Source: GCA-2686265 sp036010965
Lineage (GTDB): Bacteria > Planctomycetota > UBA1135 > GCA-002686595
Length of the DNA stretch: 22,436 bases
Assembly: GCA_036010965.1 (NCBI GenBank)
Contig: DASCMO010000037.1
Location: 1-22,436, forward strand
Direction: 5' to 3'
The notes below the pieces were generated by a model. The model did no database searches. It was not told where the DNA came from and worked only from the letters and a program-made list of their open reading frames with translations. Shown here piece after piece: positions 1 through 10,932 of the stretch; position 1 is the first letter of the stretch, and each line of letters opens with the position of its first letter. Both the position numbers and the translations under genes were made by a program.

Positions 1-203
1 GCGCCGGCGATCGAGGCGAAGTGGTGTCCCCACAACACCTCGCGGCGCGTGGGCACGAAGTCGACGCCGTCCTCGCGCTCGACGGAAGGCAGGGGCTCGT
101 CGTCGCGCAGCTGGAAGACGCGCCGGGCGAGGTAGTTCGAGTAGAAGCGGTAGCCCAGGCCGAGGGCGGCGAGCGAGGCCAGAGCGACGGCGACGGCGAC
201 CAT
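1..203 (-). CDS. cstA: CstA-family carbon starvation / peptide transporter, N-terminal fragment
   Basis: Only the first 67 or so residues are in the window; the gene continues past the left edge. The minus-strand frame from the ATG at 203 begins with a hydrophobic segment (residues about 2-17) followed by GYRFYSNYLARRVFQL. Further on it reads EDGVDFVPTRREVLWGHHFA, which matches the conserved N-terminal region of CstA, where a Y-R-F-Y segment precedes a D-G-V-D-[FY]-V-P-T motif and a G-H-H-F-A motif. CstA proteins are multi-pass inner-membrane transporters linked to peptide or pyruvate uptake under carbon limitation. No Shine-Dalgarno sequence is visible before the ATG. The frame stays open and hydrophobic upstream, but no canonical start was found there, so 203 is kept. 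The gene is divergent from the HAD gene, with 109 bases between them. Confidence 0.85.
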   Translation of the reverse strand, partial: MVAVAVALASLAALGLGYRFYSNYLARRVFQLRDDEPLPSVEREDGVDFVPTRREVLWGHHFASIAG

Positions 204-312
204 GGAAGGAGCGTAAGCGGCTGCGCACGCGAACGACAGGGCCGGGGCGAGGGCCTGGGCAAGCGCGAAACCGCCGTTCCCCGGCGCCGGCCCAGGCCAT
301 ACCCTCGGAGCC

Positions 313-975
313 GTGGAAGAACCGAGCTGCCTGACCTTCGACTGCTACGGGACCCTGATCGACTGGGACTCAGGCGTGCAGGCCGCCGTTGAGGGGACCG
401 CAAGTCTCGCGGGGTGCGACGTCGGGCGGCTGCTCGAGGACCGGGAGGCGGCCGACCGGGCCCTGACCGCCGAGGGCTACCAACCCTACGATGAGGTGTT
501 GCGGACGTCGTTGGCGAGCGCCGCGGTGCTCCAGGGCCGCACCGTGAGCGGAGCGGAGGCCGAATCATTCGCCGCCGGAATGGGCGCCTGGCCGCCCTTC
601 CCCGACAGCGCCGCGGCCCTCGCGCGCCTCGCCGACCGCTTCAGGCTCTGCATCCTCTCGAACGTGGGCCGGGAGACCCTGTTGGCGAGCGTCGCTCTCC
701 TGGGGGTCGGGTTCGAGGTGCTCGTGACGGCCGACGACCTTCGCTCCTACAAGCCCCGCCGGGCCCACTTCGATGAGGGCCTGCGGCGCCTCGGCGTGGC
801 GCGCGAGGCCGTCCTGCACGTCGCCGCGAGCCCCTACCACGATCTCGCGCCCGCCGAGCTCCTGGGCTGGCGCACGGCCTGGATTGACCGGCGCGGCGAG
901 GGTGAGCCTTCCGGCTGCGAGCCCGCGCTGCGCGCCGCGAGCCTGTCCGAGCTGGCCGACCGACTCGACGCGTGA
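313..975 (+). CDS. HAD-superfamily hydrolase, 2-haloacid dehalogenase-like
   Basis: The protein is 220 residues and starts at a GTG. Motif I is FDCYGTLIDW, with Asp10 as the expected nucleophile. Motif II is LSN (Ser116). Motif III is the lysine in SYKP (Lys147). Motif IV is degenerate, reading HVAASPYHDLAPA near residues 169-181, where many relatives have G-D-S-x-x-x-D. Residue +2 from the nucleophile is Tyr rather than Asp. This D-x-Y form is typical of the L-2-haloacid dehalogenase branch rather than of the D-x-D phosphatases. The substrate cannot be named from sequence: it could be a dehalogenase or a small-molecule hydrolase. The next gene, cystathionine beta-synthase, is convergent and its stop lies only 10 bases away. 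An ATG start is lacking, so the exact start is moderately certain. Confidence 0.85.
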   Translation: MEEPSCLTFDCYGTLIDWDSGVQAAVEGTASLAGCDVGRLLEDREAADRALTAEGYQPYDEVLRTSLASAAVLQGRTVSGAEAESFAAGMGAWPPFPDSAAALARLADRFRLCILSNVGRETLLASVALLGVGFEVLVTADDLRSYKPRRAHFDEGLRRLGVAREAVLHVAASPYHDLAPAELLGWRTAWIDRRGEGEPSGCEPALRAASLSELADRLDA

Positions 976-985
976 GCCCCGACGG

Positions 986-2347
<1,362 letters not shown>

Positions 2348-2517
2348 AGGTTTCCTTGCGCTTGGGAGCGTGACCGGCCGCCGCCTCGCGCCGGACCGAG
2401 CGCGATCGAGTGTACCCGCCCCGGCGACCGGGAGGACGCGCCAAGGCCGCCGCGCTCGCTCCCGGCGATCGGGGGAAACACTGCCTCCGGGCTGGGCGCC
2501 GTGCCACAATCGGCGCC

Positions 2518-3420
2518 GTGACCCAGAGCACCCTCGTCTTCAAGCTCCCCGCGACGACACAGCGGGCCCTCAGGCAGCGCCTCGACGCCGAGGCCTTCGA
2601 GTTCCGCAGGGTGCCGCACGCGGTCTTCAGCGCGCGCGGTTCGGGGGTGATCGCCACACTCTACCGTTCAGGGAAGCTCGTCGTTCAGGGGCGCGAATGC
2701 GAGCTCTTCGTGGAGCGCTTCCTGCCCGGCGAAGGGGTTTGCTCGACACCGCAGGCTCCGCGGGAGAGCGCGGCCTCGGTCGAGATCCCCGCTGCGGGGC
2801 TGATCGGGAGCGACGAGTGCGGCAAGGGCGACTACTTCGGGCCGCTGGTGGTGGCGGCCGTGCGCCTTGAGCCCGAGACCGCCCGCGCCATGGCCGACGG
2901 CGAGGTGTGCGACAGCAAGAAGCTCACCGACAAGCGGGCTCTGCGCCTGGGGGCGGCCCTGCGCGCGAGCGTGCCCTGGGCCCTGCGGCGCCTCGATCCG
3001 CCCGACTACAACGCCGCCCGCGAGCGAACGGGCAACGTCAACGTGATGCTGGCCGAGCTGCACGCCGAGGTCATCCGCGAGCTCGGCCGCCCGGGGATGC
3101 ACGTCCTCGTGGACCGCTTCGCGAGCGATGAATCGCTCGTCGCCGGCCGCCTCGAGGGCCTGGGGCTGTCGATCGAGCAGAGGCCGCGGGCGGAGGAGAA
3201 CCTGGCCGTGGCGGCCGCGAGCATCATCGCCCGCGAGGCGTTCTTGACGGCTCTGGGCGAGCTCTCCGACGAGCACGGCGTCGACCTGCGCAAGGGCGCG
3301 GGCACACCGGTCGATCTGGCCGGCGTCGAGTTCGTTCGACTGCACGGCGCGGAAGCCCTGGGCGCGGTGGCCAAGCTGCACTTCAAGAACACCCAGAAGG
3401 TCGAGCGGCGGCTGGGCTGA
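2518..3420 (+). CDS. rnhC: Ribonuclease HIII
   Basis: The protein is 300 residues, normal for RNase HIII. The N-terminal part (about 1-85) matches the TBP-like substrate-binding domain seen in this family and absent from RNase HII. The catalytic domain opens with IGSDECGKGDYFGPLVVAA, giving the family's Asp-Glu pair (Asp99, Glu100). It continues with a D-S-K-K-L motif (Asp132) and V-L-V-D-R (Asp199). The enzyme cleaves RNA in RNA:DNA hybrids, including R-loops and primers. The GTG at 2518 is chosen because it gives the standard start of the N-terminal domain. The only upstream signal is CACAAT about 8 bases before it, which could be a -10 element of a nearly leaderless transcript. It is first in a run with dapF (3-base gap) and the protease gene. 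Confidence 0.93.
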   Translation: MTQSTLVFKLPATTQRALRQRLDAEAFEFRRVPHAVFSARGSGVIATLYRSGKLVVQGRECELFVERFLPGEGVCSTPQAPRESAASVEIPAAGLIGSDECGKGDYFGPLVVAAVRLEPETARAMADGEVCDSKKLTDKRALRLGAALRASVPWALRRLDPPDYNAARERTGNVNVMLAELHAEVIRELGRPGMHVLVDRFASDESLVAGRLEGLGLSIEQRPRAEENLAVAAASIIAREAFLTALGELSDEHGVDLRKGAGTPVDLAGVEFVRLHGAEALGAVAKLHFKNTQKVERRLG

Positions 3421-3423
3421 GCC

Positions 3424-4227
3424 ATGCGGGGCTTCTCGGGTGCCGGAAACCGCTTCGTGCTGGTGGATGAGCGCGAGGAGTGCGCCGGCGCTGCCCAGCG
3501 CGCGCGAGCACCGCGGTCTGTGAGGGACACTCCCGCCGCCGCGGACGGCACTTTGCGCCTCGTGCCGCCCCGGGTGGGGGGCGACGCGCGATTGGAGATC
3601 ACCAACCGCGACGGCAGCCGGGCAGCCGCTTGCGGCAACGGTCTGCGCTGCGTGGGCTTGTACCTGTTCGAACGCGGCGAGATCGGCGCGCGGGCGGCGC
3701 GCATCGAGACCGACGCCGGCGAGCGCACGGTGGAGCTCGTCAGGCGCGGACTGGCGGGGGCCGTGCTGCGCGCGGGGATGGGCAGGGCCGAGGGCGTCTC
3801 CCTCAGTTCGCCGGTGGAACACGAGGGCGAGCGCTTCTCGGCTCGCGCCGTGCGCCTGGGCAATCCGCACCTCGTCCTGCGCGTGGCCGACGAGCGCCGC
3901 GCTCCGGTCGCGGTCCTCGGGCGCCGCCTGCAATCCCACCCCGATTTCCCCGACGGCGTGAACGTCGGCTTTCTCGCGCGGCGTGACGAGCGCTGGCATC
4001 TGCGCGTGTTCGAGCGCGGCGTGGGGGAGACGCACGCCTGCGGTAGCGGCGCCTGCGCGGCGGCCTGGGCCCTCTGCGTGGCGGGGGAGGGCGCTGGGTG
4101 CGTGGAGATCCAGATGGCCGGCGGGCGGCTGTCGGTCGAGTTCGACCCCACGGGCGAGTTGTTCCTCATCGGTGATGCCCGAGAGGAGGACCCGGCAGGC
4201 TGGGAGTCGCCGCGAGGTCGCCCATGA
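3424..4227 (+). CDS. dapF: Diaminopimelate epimerase
   Basis: The protein is 267 residues. DapF interconverts LL- and meso-diaminopimelate, the last common step before lysine and peptidoglycan cross-link precursors. The N-terminus MRGFSGAGNRFVLVD matches the usual start, with the G-A-G-N-x-F motif. The two catalytic cysteines are both present: Cys70 in AACGNGLRCVG and Cys206 in HACGSGACAA. Other conserved pieces are GNPH (147-150) and the E-R-G-V-G-E-T motif (about 198-203). The region after residue 18 is Ala/Arg-rich and shorter than in E. coli. The gene starts 3 bases after rnhC stops and shares an ATGA overlap with the following protease gene, so all three are probably cotranscribed. Confidence 0.94.
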   Translation: MRGFSGAGNRFVLVDEREECAGAAQRARAPRSVRDTPAAADGTLRLVPPRVGGDARLEITNRDGSRAAACGNGLRCVGLYLFERGEIGARAARIETDAGERTVELVRRGLAGAVLRAGMGRAEGVSLSSPVEHEGERFSARAVRLGNPHLVLRVADERRAPVAVLGRRLQSHPDFPDGVNVGFLARRDERWHLRVFERGVGETHACGSGACAAAWALCVAGEGAGCVEIQMAGGRLSVEFDPTGELFLIGDAREEDPAGWESPRGRP

Positions 4228-5888
4228 ACGGCCCGCTGGGGGTGGTCGTTCAGGCCCTGCTCGCTGTCCTTGCCCTCTCCGCGGCCGAGAGCGGCCTGGA
4301 GAGCGAGACGGCGCGGCCCTGGATCGTGCCCCTGCTGTTCCTCGTGCCTCACGCCCTCGCTCTCGCCGGGCGCGCGGCCCTGGGCGCTCGCGCGCGTTCC
4401 CTCGCGCGCCTGCGCACCCTGGTGGCCCTGAGCCCCTTCCCGCTCTACATCGTCGCCACCGTCGCTTGCGGCTGGCGTCTGTGGGTCTTCGAGGGCCTGG
4501 CAGCCGAGGCCTCCTCGCTGGCCTTCTTCGGGGTTCTCGTCGCCCTGGCCCCCTACGCCGTCCTGGCCGTGGCGGCCATTGACGCCGCCGCGCGTCTCTC
4601 GCCGGCCTCGCCGAAGCGCCGCCGCGCCCTGCGGAGCTTCCAGTTGCGCATGTTGCTGCTGGCGGCCCTGCCCCTGGCGGTCTTCGTGATTGGCGTCTCC
4701 CTGCTCAGCCTGTCCGAACGCCTGCGCCTGGAGATGGAGGGCGTCAGCCTGTGGGGCGCGCTCTTCTTCGCGCTCTTCCTCGGTCTGCTCCTGCGCGGCC
4801 TGCCCACCTTCCTGCGCCGCATCTGGGCCTGCGAGCCCCTGCCCGCCGGGCCCCTGCGCGCGCGCCTCGAGGAGCTCGCCCGCGTGGCTGGTTTCCGCTA
4901 TCGGGAGCTGTGCCTGTGGAACACCGGCGGGCTCATGCCCAATGCGATGATCGCCGGGGTGTGGCCTCGTTCGCGGGTCGTGCTGTTGACCGATGTCCTG
5001 CTCTCGATCCTGGATCCCGAGGAGGTGCAGGCCGTCTTCGCACACGAGATGGGCCACGCCAAGAAGGGCCACGCTCTGCTCTTCCTGGCGATGACCTGCG
5101 CCACCTTCATGACGGCCCACCTGCTCGCCATGGCGATCGACCCCAGCGGCGGGTGGGTTGCCCTGGGAGTGGCCGTGCCGACCTTCATCGCCTGGGCGGT
5201 GGCCTTCGGCTGGATCTCGCGCCGAATCGAGCTCGACGCCGACCTCTACTGCCACGAGCTGACGGGCAGCTCCCTCGCTCTCCAGAGCGCATTCGCGAGC
5301 TTGGGTGGCGAGCGCTCGTCCTGGCGCCATTTCAGCGCTCCGCGGCGGGTCGCTTTCCTGCAGCGAGCGGCTGTCGATCCCACGTTTGTGCGGGCCTTCC
5401 GCCGCCGCCTGCGCAGGATCGCGGTCGCGAGCGTCACGGTCTTCTGCATCGCCGGGGCCCTGCAGGCCGGGACCGTTCTGACCGCGTTCCCCGCCGAGCG
5501 CGTCGCCGTGGAGTTGGGCCTGGGCCGCTACGCGCACGCGGCGGTGCGCGCGCGAGGTATCGGCGACCTCCCCGAGGAGTCCGCGCGCCTGCTCGCCAGC
5601 ATTACCGCCGCCGGGGCGGCGATCGACCACGCCGACCGGGCCGCCGCCGCCGCGGCTTGCGGCCAGCACGCCGCGCGGGCCTTGGAAGAGCGCGAGTGGG
5701 CAGCGGCGCGCGATTGGCTGCGCCTGGCGGAGCTGGCGGGGAACGAGTCCGCGGGCCGTTGCGCCCTGGCGCTCGAGCTTGGAGGCGAGGAGCGCTGGCA
5801 GGACGCCCGCGCCGCCCTGGAAGGCGATGAGAGCGTGCCGGCGCGCGCGATCGCCCGCTGGCTCACGCGCGCAGCGCGATCTCAGTAG
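4224..5888 (+). CDS. Integral-membrane M48-family zinc metalloprotease
   Basis: The protein is 554 residues. The zinc-protease motif is FAHEMGHAKKGH, with HEMGH at 274-278. The third ligand is probably Glu336 in RRIELDADLYC, fitting the M48 (HtpX/Ste24) pattern of H-E-x-x-H plus a downstream E-x-x-x-D. About five hydrophobic segments precede the catalytic domain (roughly 33-50, 68-88, 99-120, 142-163 and 175-191). Two more follow the HEMGH helix (285-304 and 309-332), and one lies near 399-420. The last 130 residues are Ala/Arg/Glu-rich and helical-looking, unlike HtpX, and may be a cytoplasmic or periplasmic helical repeat domain. The likely role is membrane-protein quality control or processing, but the substrate is unknown. 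The gene overlaps dapF by ATGA at its start and its 3' end overlaps the convergent flavin-reductase gene by 7 bases. Confidence 0.88.
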   Translation: MNGPLGVVVQALLAVLALSAAESGLESETARPWIVPLLFLVPHALALAGRAALGARARSLARLRTLVALSPFPLYIVATVACGWRLWVFEGLAAEASSLAFFGVLVALAPYAVLAVAAIDAAARLSPASPKRRRALRSFQLRMLLLAALPLAVFVIGVSLLSLSERLRLEMEGVSLWGALFFALFLGLLLRGLPTFLRRIWACEPLPAGPLRARLEELARVAGFRYRELCLWNTGGLMPNAMIAGVWPRSRVVLLTDVLLSILDPEEVQAVFAHEMGHAKKGHALLFLAMTCATFMTAHLLAMAIDPSGGWVALGVAVPTFIAWAVAFGWISRRIELDADLYCHELTGSSLALQSAFASLGGERSSWRHFSAPRRVAFLQRAAVDPTFVRAFRRRLRRIAVASVTVFCIAGALQAGTVLTAFPAERVAVELGLGRYAHAAVRARGIGDLPEESARLLASITAAGAAIDHADRAAAAAACGQHAARALEEREWAAARDWLRLAELAGNESAGRCALALELGGEERWQDARAALEGDESVPARAIARWLTRAARSQ

Positions 5889-6364
5889 GACAGGCCGTCG
5901 ACGCGCAGGTGGACACTCGGGTCTCCCTCGCGCAGGCACTCGCCGGCGGTGACCTCGCCGAAGCAGACGATGTGGTCTGCCGTGGCGTGCTCGCTCGCCA
6001 GGCGGCAGTCGAGCCAGGCCAGGGAGTCCTCCAGGAGCGGGGGGCCCGAGGGCGCCGGACGCGTCGAGAGGTCGTCGAAGGGCGAGGAACCGTCGGAGCG
6101 GTCCTTGAAGAAGGAGCTCATGAGCCCCTGGCTCTGCTCGTCGAGGATCGAGACCACGAAGCTCTGCTGCTGGCGCAGGGCGAGGAGATGATCGCGGCCC
6201 TTGGCGATGGCGACGCAGAGGCTGGGCGGGACGAGACCGGTCTGGATGACGAGCGAACCCACGAAGCCGACGGGGCGTCCGTCGAGGAGCGAGGAGACGA
6301 TGTAGAGGCCGGTGGGGACGCGGCCGAGGGCACGCGCGAGAGGGCTGGGTTGGGGGGCGGTCAT
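5882..6364 (-). CDS. Flavin reductase-like, FMN-binding split-barrel protein
   Basis: The protein is 160 residues, starting at the ATG at 6364. The start PLARALGRVPTGLYIVSS and the following PVGFVGSLVIQTGLVPPSL resemble the flavin-reductase-like split-barrel family, which has R-x-P-[ST]-x-[VL]-x-[IV] followed by a G-x-x-x-[SN]-[SL]-x-x-Q-x-S-x-x-P-P segment. Towards the C-terminus, HATADHIVCFGEVTA fits the conserved G-D-H-x-[IL]-[FV]-x-G-E-V motif. Such proteins bind FMN and transfer electrons from NAD(P)H or partner proteins; the partner here is unknown. The frame is open further upstream, but that would read through the AT-rich promoter near 6400, so the ATG at 6364 is preferred. Its stop codon overlaps the 3' end of the convergent M48 protease gene. 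Confidence 0.85.
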   Translation of the reverse strand: MTAPQPSPLARALGRVPTGLYIVSSLLDGRPVGFVGSLVIQTGLVPPSLCVAIAKGRDHLLALRQQQSFVVSILDEQSQGLMSSFFKDRSDGSSPFDDLSTRPAPSGPPLLEDSLAWLDCRLASEHATADHIVCFGEVTAGECLREGDPSVHLRVDGLSY

Positions 6365-6392
6365 GGGCAGGGGAGAGGGGGTTGGGCCAGTG

Positions 6393-6405
6393 ACTATAAT
6401 ATAGT
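6393..6405. promoter_or_regulatory. Candidate bidirectional promoter, palindromic AT-rich core
   Basis: ACTATAATATAGT is a perfect 6+6 inverted repeat around a single central A. It stands out in very GC-rich surroundings and lies between two divergent genes. The plus strand contains an exact TATAAT (6395-6400), and the minus strand reads TATATT/TATTAT. This can provide -10 elements for both the flavin-reductase gene (ATG 29 bases away) and the eIF2B-like gene. No clear -35 box was found on either side, so an operator role is also possible. Confidence 0.55.
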
Positions 6406-6538
6406 GGTCTCCTGTGCTGGAAACGCCCCTCCACGGGGGTGATAATGCGGGTTCGCGCTGGGGCAACGCGTGCCCGGAAACCGCGTTCGCGCCCGGCCTC
6501 CAGCTCGTCCTCGGCCAGGCGCTTTCAGCCCCAAGACG

Positions 6539-7549
6539 ATGTCCTCGACCCACCTCTCTTTCCACCATCCCGAACCGCTCGGGGGCGCAGGGACGGACCT
6601 TGCCGAGGCCCTGCGGGAGGCCCTGAGCGCCGGAGCGGAGGACCGCGCGTCGACTGCCCAAGCCCTGGCGGCGGAAGCCGCCGAGTGCCTGCGCGATTGG
6701 ATGCGCGCGATTGGAGAGAGCGTGTCAGCGCCGCAGCTGGGCGCGCACTTCGTCGCGGGGCTCGCGACTTGGCGCGCCGTCCACGGCTGGCGTGCGCCGT
6801 GCGAGCGCCTGTGTGTGGCGCTCGACGAGCTGCTCGCCTCCTGTTCACCCGACGAAATGCGTGCCGCCCTGGATGCCGAACTCAACGCCTGGACCACTCC
6901 GGGCGAGCGCATGCCGAGCCGGCGCGCGGTTTGCGCGGGAGCCGTCGCCCTCCTGGGGCAAGGGGAGACCGTCCTGGCGCACGGGTTTTCCGAGACCGTC
7001 GCCGACGCGTGCGAGGCCGCCCAGGCGGCTGGTCGCGCGGTTGAGGTCACCCTGGCTGAAGGCGCCCCCGACCTCGGCGGCCAGCGCATGGCTAGTCGCC
7101 TGGCCGCCGCCGGCCTGGCCGTTCGCCTCGTCCACGACGCCGCGCTGCTCGCCTGTGTGCGGGATGCCGACCGCGTCTGGTTGGGGGCCGAGACGGTCGG
7201 CGCGGGCTGCTTCGTGGCGCGTGTGGGAGCGCGCGCCCTGCTCGAAGAGGCCCGCCGCCAGGAAGTGCCCAGTGCCGTGCTCGCGACCAGCGATAAGCTG
7301 GCTCCCGAGGGCGAGGCCCGCCTACCCGACTGGTGTGAAGGGGAGCCCTGGCTGTTGTGGCACGACGCGCCCGAGGGCGTGGTCGTCGAGCGTCAGCTCT
7401 ACGAGCGAGTGCCCCTTGGGCTGGTGGACGACTGGCTGACCGAGGTCGGCCTCGAACGCCCCGCCGACATCTTTGTGCGCGGTTTGCGCTCCGACCCCCC
7501 AGAGCGCGCCGTGACGCCGGCCGCATCCTGGATTTCCACCCGCCCGTAG
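6539..7549 (+). CDS. Initiation factor 2B (eIF2B alpha/MtnA-like) family protein
   Basis: The protein is 336 residues from the ATG at 6539; an upstream in-frame GTG at 6470 would add 23 residues of poor composition. The N-terminal half is helical. The C-terminal half follows the eIF2B/MtnA/ribose-1,5-bisphosphate isomerase pattern: VLAHGFSETV (near 144-153), then DADRVWLGAETVGAGCFVARVGARAL (abbreviated pattern G-A-E-x-V, V-G), then VPSAVLATSDK. The N-K-I-G-T motif of methylthioribose-1-phosphate isomerase is not present, so it should not be named MtnA. Bacterial members are thought to act on sugar phosphates or nucleotides, but the substrate here is unknown. It lies 10 bases upstream of gyrA and is probably cotranscribed with it from the AT-rich promoter near 6400. 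Confidence 0.72.
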   Translation: MSSTHLSFHHPEPLGGAGTDLAEALREALSAGAEDRASTAQALAAEAAECLRDWMRAIGESVSAPQLGAHFVAGLATWRAVHGWRAPCERLCVALDELLASCSPDEMRAALDAELNAWTTPGERMPSRRAVCAGAVALLGQGETVLAHGFSETVADACEAAQAAGRAVEVTLAEGAPDLGGQRMASRLAAAGLAVRLVHDAALLACVRDADRVWLGAETVGAGCFVARVGARALLEEARRQEVPSAVLATSDKLAPEGEARLPDWCEGEPWLLWHDAPEGVVVERQLYERVPLGLVDDWLTEVGLERPADIFVRGLRSDPPERAVTPAASWISTRP

Positions 7550-7559
7550 CTCAACGAAG

Positions 7560-10108
<2,549 letters not shown>

Positions 10109-10112
<4 letters not shown>

Positions 10113-10558
10113 CCTCTCTCCCGGATCAGGTCGCGCAGGCCGTCAAGGAGGCCATGCGCGGAGGGGAAACCCTGAAGCGGGACACCCTGCGCATGGTGAT
10201 GGCGGAGCTGAAGAACAAGCGCATCGAGCTTGGCCGAGAGCTCGATGAGGATGATGCCGCCAAGGTCTTGCAGCGCTGCGTCAAGACTCGCAAGGAGAGT
10301 CTGGAACAGTACGAGGCCGCCGGGCGGGCGGAGCTGGCCGCGCGGGAGAGCGCAGAGATCGAGATCATCGCCCTCTTCCTGCCCGAGCCGATGAGCGAGG
10401 AGGAGCTGAAGGCCGCCGTGACCGAGGCCGTGGCCGAGGCGGGCGCCACTACCCGTAAGGATACGGGCGCGGTGATGAAGGTTCTGATGGGGCGTCACCG
10501 CAGCCGCATCGACGGCAAGAGGGCGACGAGCATCCTCGCCGGAATGTTCGACTCCTGA
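10109..10558 (+). CDS. GatB/YqeY-domain protein
   Basis: The protein is 149 residues, the normal size for free-standing YqeY proteins. The sequence TLKRDTLRMVMAELKNKRIELGRELDE near the N-terminus and the L-P-E-P-M-S-E-E-E-L segment near residue 89 are characteristic. The C-terminal GAVMKVLMGRHRSRIDGKR fits the family's M-G-x-V-M-x-x-[VL]-x-x-[KR]-x-x-G-R-x-D-G pattern. This domain resembles the tRNA-binding tail of the GatB amidotransferase subunit. The function of the stand-alone form is not firmly known, although a role in amidation or tRNA metabolism has been suggested for the family. It starts at an ATGA overlap with gyrA, so it is translationally coupled to it. Confidence 0.9.
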
Positions 10559-10932
10559 AGCCGCCGCGCCGTGAGTTCGGACCGTTTTTTTGCGCGGGCC
10601 CGACGCCGTAATTGGCCGGGAGACCCTAAGTCCGCTGCCTGCAATCCCTAGGGCTGTGTTCTCGGAGTCGAGAGTGGAAAGCTCTTGGTGGACGGACCGG
10701 CAGCGGCTACCTTCCTCGTCCTGCGCCGTGGTCTCGAGATTGCCCCGGAGGGTCGGACTGAAGCGCCGTAAGTGATTGCCCGGTAGCGGTTTGAGGAAAC
10801 CTAGAGAGTAGAGGCTCGGAGCCGCCCTGGGACGGTGCGCCGGGCGCAATAAGGGGGGTGCCTGTCGCGCACCACGGAGAGAGACGAGTTCGGGTCCGGA
10901 AGACAAGTAGCAGAGAAGAAGAAGAGAAACAC
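10559..10932 (+). other. Long leader before the ribonucleotide reductase gene, no gene recognised
   Basis: These 374 bases between the YqeY-like gene and nrdJ hold no convincing coding frame. Visible structure includes GGTTT-GAGG-AAACC (10788-10801), a perfect five-pair hairpin with a GAGG loop. GGTGCGC (10834-10840) can pair with GCGCACC (10867-10873) around a 26-base loop. The last 25 bases before the start are purine-rich (AGAAGAAGAAGAG). A cobalamin riboswitch would be expected for a B12-dependent enzyme. I could not find its core blocks (GCCACTG, the AATCC segment and the final B12 box) in the right order. The leader may carry the nrdJ promoter and regulatory RNA structure of unknown type. 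Confidence 0.4.
10564..10597 (+). terminator. Possible terminator of the gyrA operon (weak)
   Basis: A run of seven T (10585-10591) begins 27 bases after the YqeY-like stop codon. It is the only long T-run in this region. The hairpin before it is poor, with only a CCG/CGG stem around TGAGTT. A better six-pair stem, CCGCGC (10564-10569) with GCGCGG (10592-10597), places the T-run inside its loop, which is not the classic arrangement. The position suits a terminator but the structure is not convincing. Confidence 0.3.

Noticed and set aside
21..392. Long plus-strand open frame over the left edge
   Set aside because: Antisense shadow of the cstA start, with biased low-complexity composition and no family resemblance.
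3006..6434. 1142-residue open frame on the minus strand opposite rnhC, dapF and the protease
   Set aside because: Arg/Pro/Gly-rich shadow typical of high-GC DNA; the plus-strand genes show clear family motifs.
10612..10632. GGCCGGGAGACCC looks like the last block (B12 box) of a cobalamin riboswitch
   Set aside because: The other core blocks should lie upstream, but that sequence is the end of the YqeY-like gene and a T-run, without GCCACTG or the GGGAA/AATCC segments.
10887..10915. GGGTCCGGAAGACAAGTAGCAG resembles the apical part of bacterial SRP RNA
   Set aside because: The opposite strand of the symmetric loop (TCAG) is missing and no long paired stem surrounds it.
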